Source: Clostridia bacterium
GTDB taxonomy: Bacteria > Bacillota > Clostridia > Christensenellales > Aristaeellaceae
Assembly: GCA_900754755.1 (NCBI GenBank)
Contig: CAAEEC010000242.1
Location: 1-8,126 of the forward strand
Direction: 5' to 3'
DNA length: 8,126 nucleotides
The translations under genes were made by a program, and so were the position numbers. Under the pieces are notes generated by a model. It did no database searches, was not told the DNA's origin, and was given only the letters and a program-made list of their open reading frames with translations. Below are positions 6,937-8,126 of this stretch, in pieces; within the stretch, counting starts at the first letter, position 1, and each line of letters starts with the position of its first letter.

Positions 6937-7742
6937 TCCATCTCCCCCTCCCGGATGAGTTGTTCTATCACCTGCGCCACGCCGTCCTGCGCGAAGTGCG
7001 GGGCGATTTTATCGGCCTTCGCCTTGAATTCCGGCTTGGCGTTGTCCATGGCGTACCCCACGCCAGCGTATTCCAACATGGATAGGTCGTTGTCCTCATC
7101 GCCAAAGGCGATCACCTGCTCGCGCGGCACGTTTAGCGAGCGAGCCAGCGCCTCAAGCGCGCGCCCCTTGTTCACCGAGGGATGCACGATTTCGATGTAT
7201 ACCGGCCGCGAGCGGAAGAACGACGCTTTGCCCTCAAACGCGCGCTGAAACTCGGGAATCGCCTGGCTACACGCCTCTTCCGGCGCCACGATGAGCAGCT
7301 TGTTCACGTCCGTGGTGATGTACTCGCTCATCTTAATGCCCAGCGCCTTGCCCGGATAGTGCAGCTTTTCTTCGTAATAACGGGAAAATTCGTTCGCCCG
7401 CTCATAGAAATAGCCGCCGTCCGGATAGGCCTGAATGTGCAGTCCGCGTTCTTCGGCCATGCGGCAGATCGCCTTCGCGTCCTCGCACGCAAGTGGGAAC
7501 CGTGCCGCCGCACGTCCCTCCCGCAAATCCCAGGCCAGCGCGCCATTGAAGGCGATAAGCGGCGCGTTCACCGGGATTTCCTCCGCCAAATCGCGCATAG
7601 CCTCCACCATGCGCCCGCTGGCCAGCACCACCAGCACGCCCCGCGCCATGGCCTCGCGCAGCGCAGCGAGCGTGCGCGCGGAAAGCGTGCCCTCGCGGGT
7701 GAGCAATGTATTGTCCAGATCCAACGCTATCATTCGTACCAT
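6930..7742 (-). CDS. Cof-type HAD-IIB family phosphatase
   Basis: The product has 270 residues, typical of Cof-like HAD hydrolases. Motif I DLDNTLL carries the nucleophile Asp8 and general acid Asp10. Motif II is Ser42 in ASGR, motif III Lys192, and motif IV GDEDNDLSML (214-223) holds the magnesium-binding acids. The middle part (about 85-185) is the C2-type cap. These enzymes dephosphorylate sugar phosphates, nucleotides, flavin mononucleotide or pyridoxal phosphate, and the substrate cannot be told from sequence. ATG 7742 is preferred over the in-frame ATG at 7733 because GGGGTG (7749-7754) lies 6 nt before it, although that ribosome binding site is modest. It is the first gene of the operon, about 13 nt downstream of the predicted transcription start, and overlaps hprK by 7 nt. 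Confidence 0.93.
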   Translation of the reverse strand: MVRMIALDLDNTLLTREGTLSARTLAALREAMARGVLVVLASGRMVEAMRDLAEEIPVNAPLIAFNGALAWDLREGRAAARFPLACEDAKAICRMAEERGLHIQAYPDGGYFYERANEFSRYYEEKLHYPGKALGIKMSEYITTDVNKLLIVAPEEACSQAIPEFQRAFEGKASFFRSRPVYIEIVHPSVNKGRALEALARSLNVPREQVIAFGDEDNDLSMLEYAGVGYAMDNAKPEFKAKADKIAPHFAQDGVAQVIEQLIREGEMDW

Positions 7743-7761
7743 ATATCACACCCCATGTGCC

Positions 7762-7790
7762 ATTGTACCGCATTTCGCCCGGGAAATCAA
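7762..7790 (-). promoter_or_regulatory. Sigma-A-type promoter for the HAD-hprK-ROK-methyltransferase operon
   Basis: On the minus strand TTGATT (7785-7790) is followed by an optimal 17-nt spacer and TACAAT (7762-7767). The predicted start is near 7755, giving a very short leader before ATG 7742. It sits just downstream of the intrinsic terminator of the preceding gene, as expected for a new transcription unit. Confidence 0.75.
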
Positions 7791-7800
7791 CGAATTTCCC
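7772..7800. promoter_or_regulatory. Alternating ATTTC/GAAAT half-sites over the operon -35 box, candidate operator
   Basis: ATTTC at 7772-7776, GAAAT at 7783-7787 and ATTTC at 7794-7798 are spaced exactly 11 bp start to start, in alternating orientation. The last two extend to a perfect 7-bp dyad, GGGAAAT-N6-ATTTCCC (7781-7800). The array covers the -35 element and part of the spacer, so a bound dimeric protein would block RNA polymerase. The match to a known regulator is not recognised. Confidence 0.35.
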
Positions 7801-7832
7801 GTTGCGCGCGGCGCAAAAGTTGCTCTGCGGCG

Positions 7833-7870
7833 AAAAATTGGGCCGCTGGCAAACTATGCCAATGGCCCAA
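7833..7870 (-). terminator. Intrinsic terminator of the surface-protein gene
   Basis: On the minus strand TTGGGCC (7864-7870) pairs with GGCCCAA (7838-7844). An inner stem TGGCA/TGCCA continues it after one mismatch and one G-U pair, with a 5-nt loop, and five T residues follow (7833-7837). It begins 15 nt after the stop codon at 7886-7888. Confidence 0.88.
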
Positions 7871-7885
7871 CCTTCTGTCATCCCA

Positions 7886-8126
7886 TCAACTTTTGTATTT
7901 CTTGGCGATGATCAAGCCTATAGCCAGAATGGCGGCCGAAGCTCCAATCCAAATCCATCCTTCCTGCGAGGAAGAAGAAGTCCCAGTCCCGTTTGAGCGG
8001 AACGCTCCATCCGGCCTCTGCGCCCCGCCGCCGGAAGGACGGCTGGCGCCGGCGTCTTCCGCCGTGGCGGAATCCGCAGCGGGCGTCGTTTCGGTTTGCC
8101 CGCTGGAAGGCGGCGCGGAAAATCCC
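7886..8126 (-). CDS. C-terminal end of a membrane-anchored, low-complexity surface protein (cut by window edge)
   Basis: The last 79 residues are visible; the gene begins beyond the right edge. About 55 residues rich in Ser, Thr, Pro, Gly and Ala with a few charged residues form a probable extracellular stalk. A single hydrophobic helix follows, about residues 57-74 of the visible part (from WIWIG to GLIIA), and ends with a basic KKYKS tail. This is a C-terminal membrane anchor with the tail inside; no LPxTG sorting motif precedes it. The functional domain is outside the window, so no function can be assigned. The intrinsic terminator at 7833-7870 and the C-terminal anchor logic support it as a real gene. 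Confidence 0.75.
   Translation of the reverse strand, partial: GFSAPPSSGQTETTPAADSATAEDAGASRPSGGGAQRPDGAFRSNGTGTSSSSQEGWIWIGASAAILAIGLIIAKKYKS

Noticed and set aside
5023..7248. A 741-codon open frame on the plus strand antisense to the ROK kinase and hprK
   Set aside because: It is the mirror of two clearly conserved genes in GC-rich DNA; its product is His/Ala/Arg-rich with no recognisable motif and no ribosome binding site.

Overview
The window looks like chromosomal DNA of a GC-rich, low-abundance-type Bacillota, most likely a Clostridia lineage. The evidence is an HPr kinase/phosphorylase of the Gram-positive type, strong GGAGG-like ribosome binding sites, consensus sigma-A-type promoters, and a family-1 solute-binding protein gene beside a large membrane-bound AraC regulator. 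All intact genes share GC-rich codon use and I see no mobile element, phage gene, CRISPR array, tRNA or rRNA.

Left part (1-2714): a divergent pair. On the minus strand, the start of an extracellular solute-binding protein runs off the left edge. On the plus strand lies a two-transmembrane AraC-type regulator with an extracellular sensor domain. This resembles the ytcQ/ytdP and lplA-type sugar uptake loci of Bacillus. The shared intergenic region carries a good promoter for the binding protein and TTGCAA-type direct repeats at activator distance. The regulator's 5' end is odd: the ATG with the only good ribosome binding site opens an 11-codon frame whose TGA overlaps (TGATG) an ATG in the main frame.

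Middle and right (2717-7742): five minus-strand genes. Read in the direction of transcription they are a Cof-type HAD phosphatase, hprK, a ROK sugar kinase, a THUMP/Trm11-like RNA methyltransferase and, beyond a perfect 13-bp hairpin, an amidase-signature enzyme. The first four are packed tightly (7-nt overlap, 18-nt gap, 1-nt gap) behind one near-consensus promoter at 7762-7790, so they form an operon. Its -35 box lies inside an array of alternating ATTTC/GAAAT half-sites spaced one helical turn apart. hprK plus a probable glucokinase point to carbon status sensing and sugar phosphorylation; the phosphatase and RNA methyltransferase are probably housekeeping passengers. The amidase and the AraC regulator converge with only 2 bp between their stop codons.

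Right edge (7833-8126): the C-terminus of a membrane-anchored surface protein with a Ser/Thr/Pro/Gly/Ala-rich stalk, ended by a clear intrinsic terminator.

Nothing here makes a convincing case for a wholly new system. The points most worth checking are the AraC start anomaly, the two operator-like repeat clusters, the perfect hairpin before the amidase, and the unusual active-site loop of the amidase.
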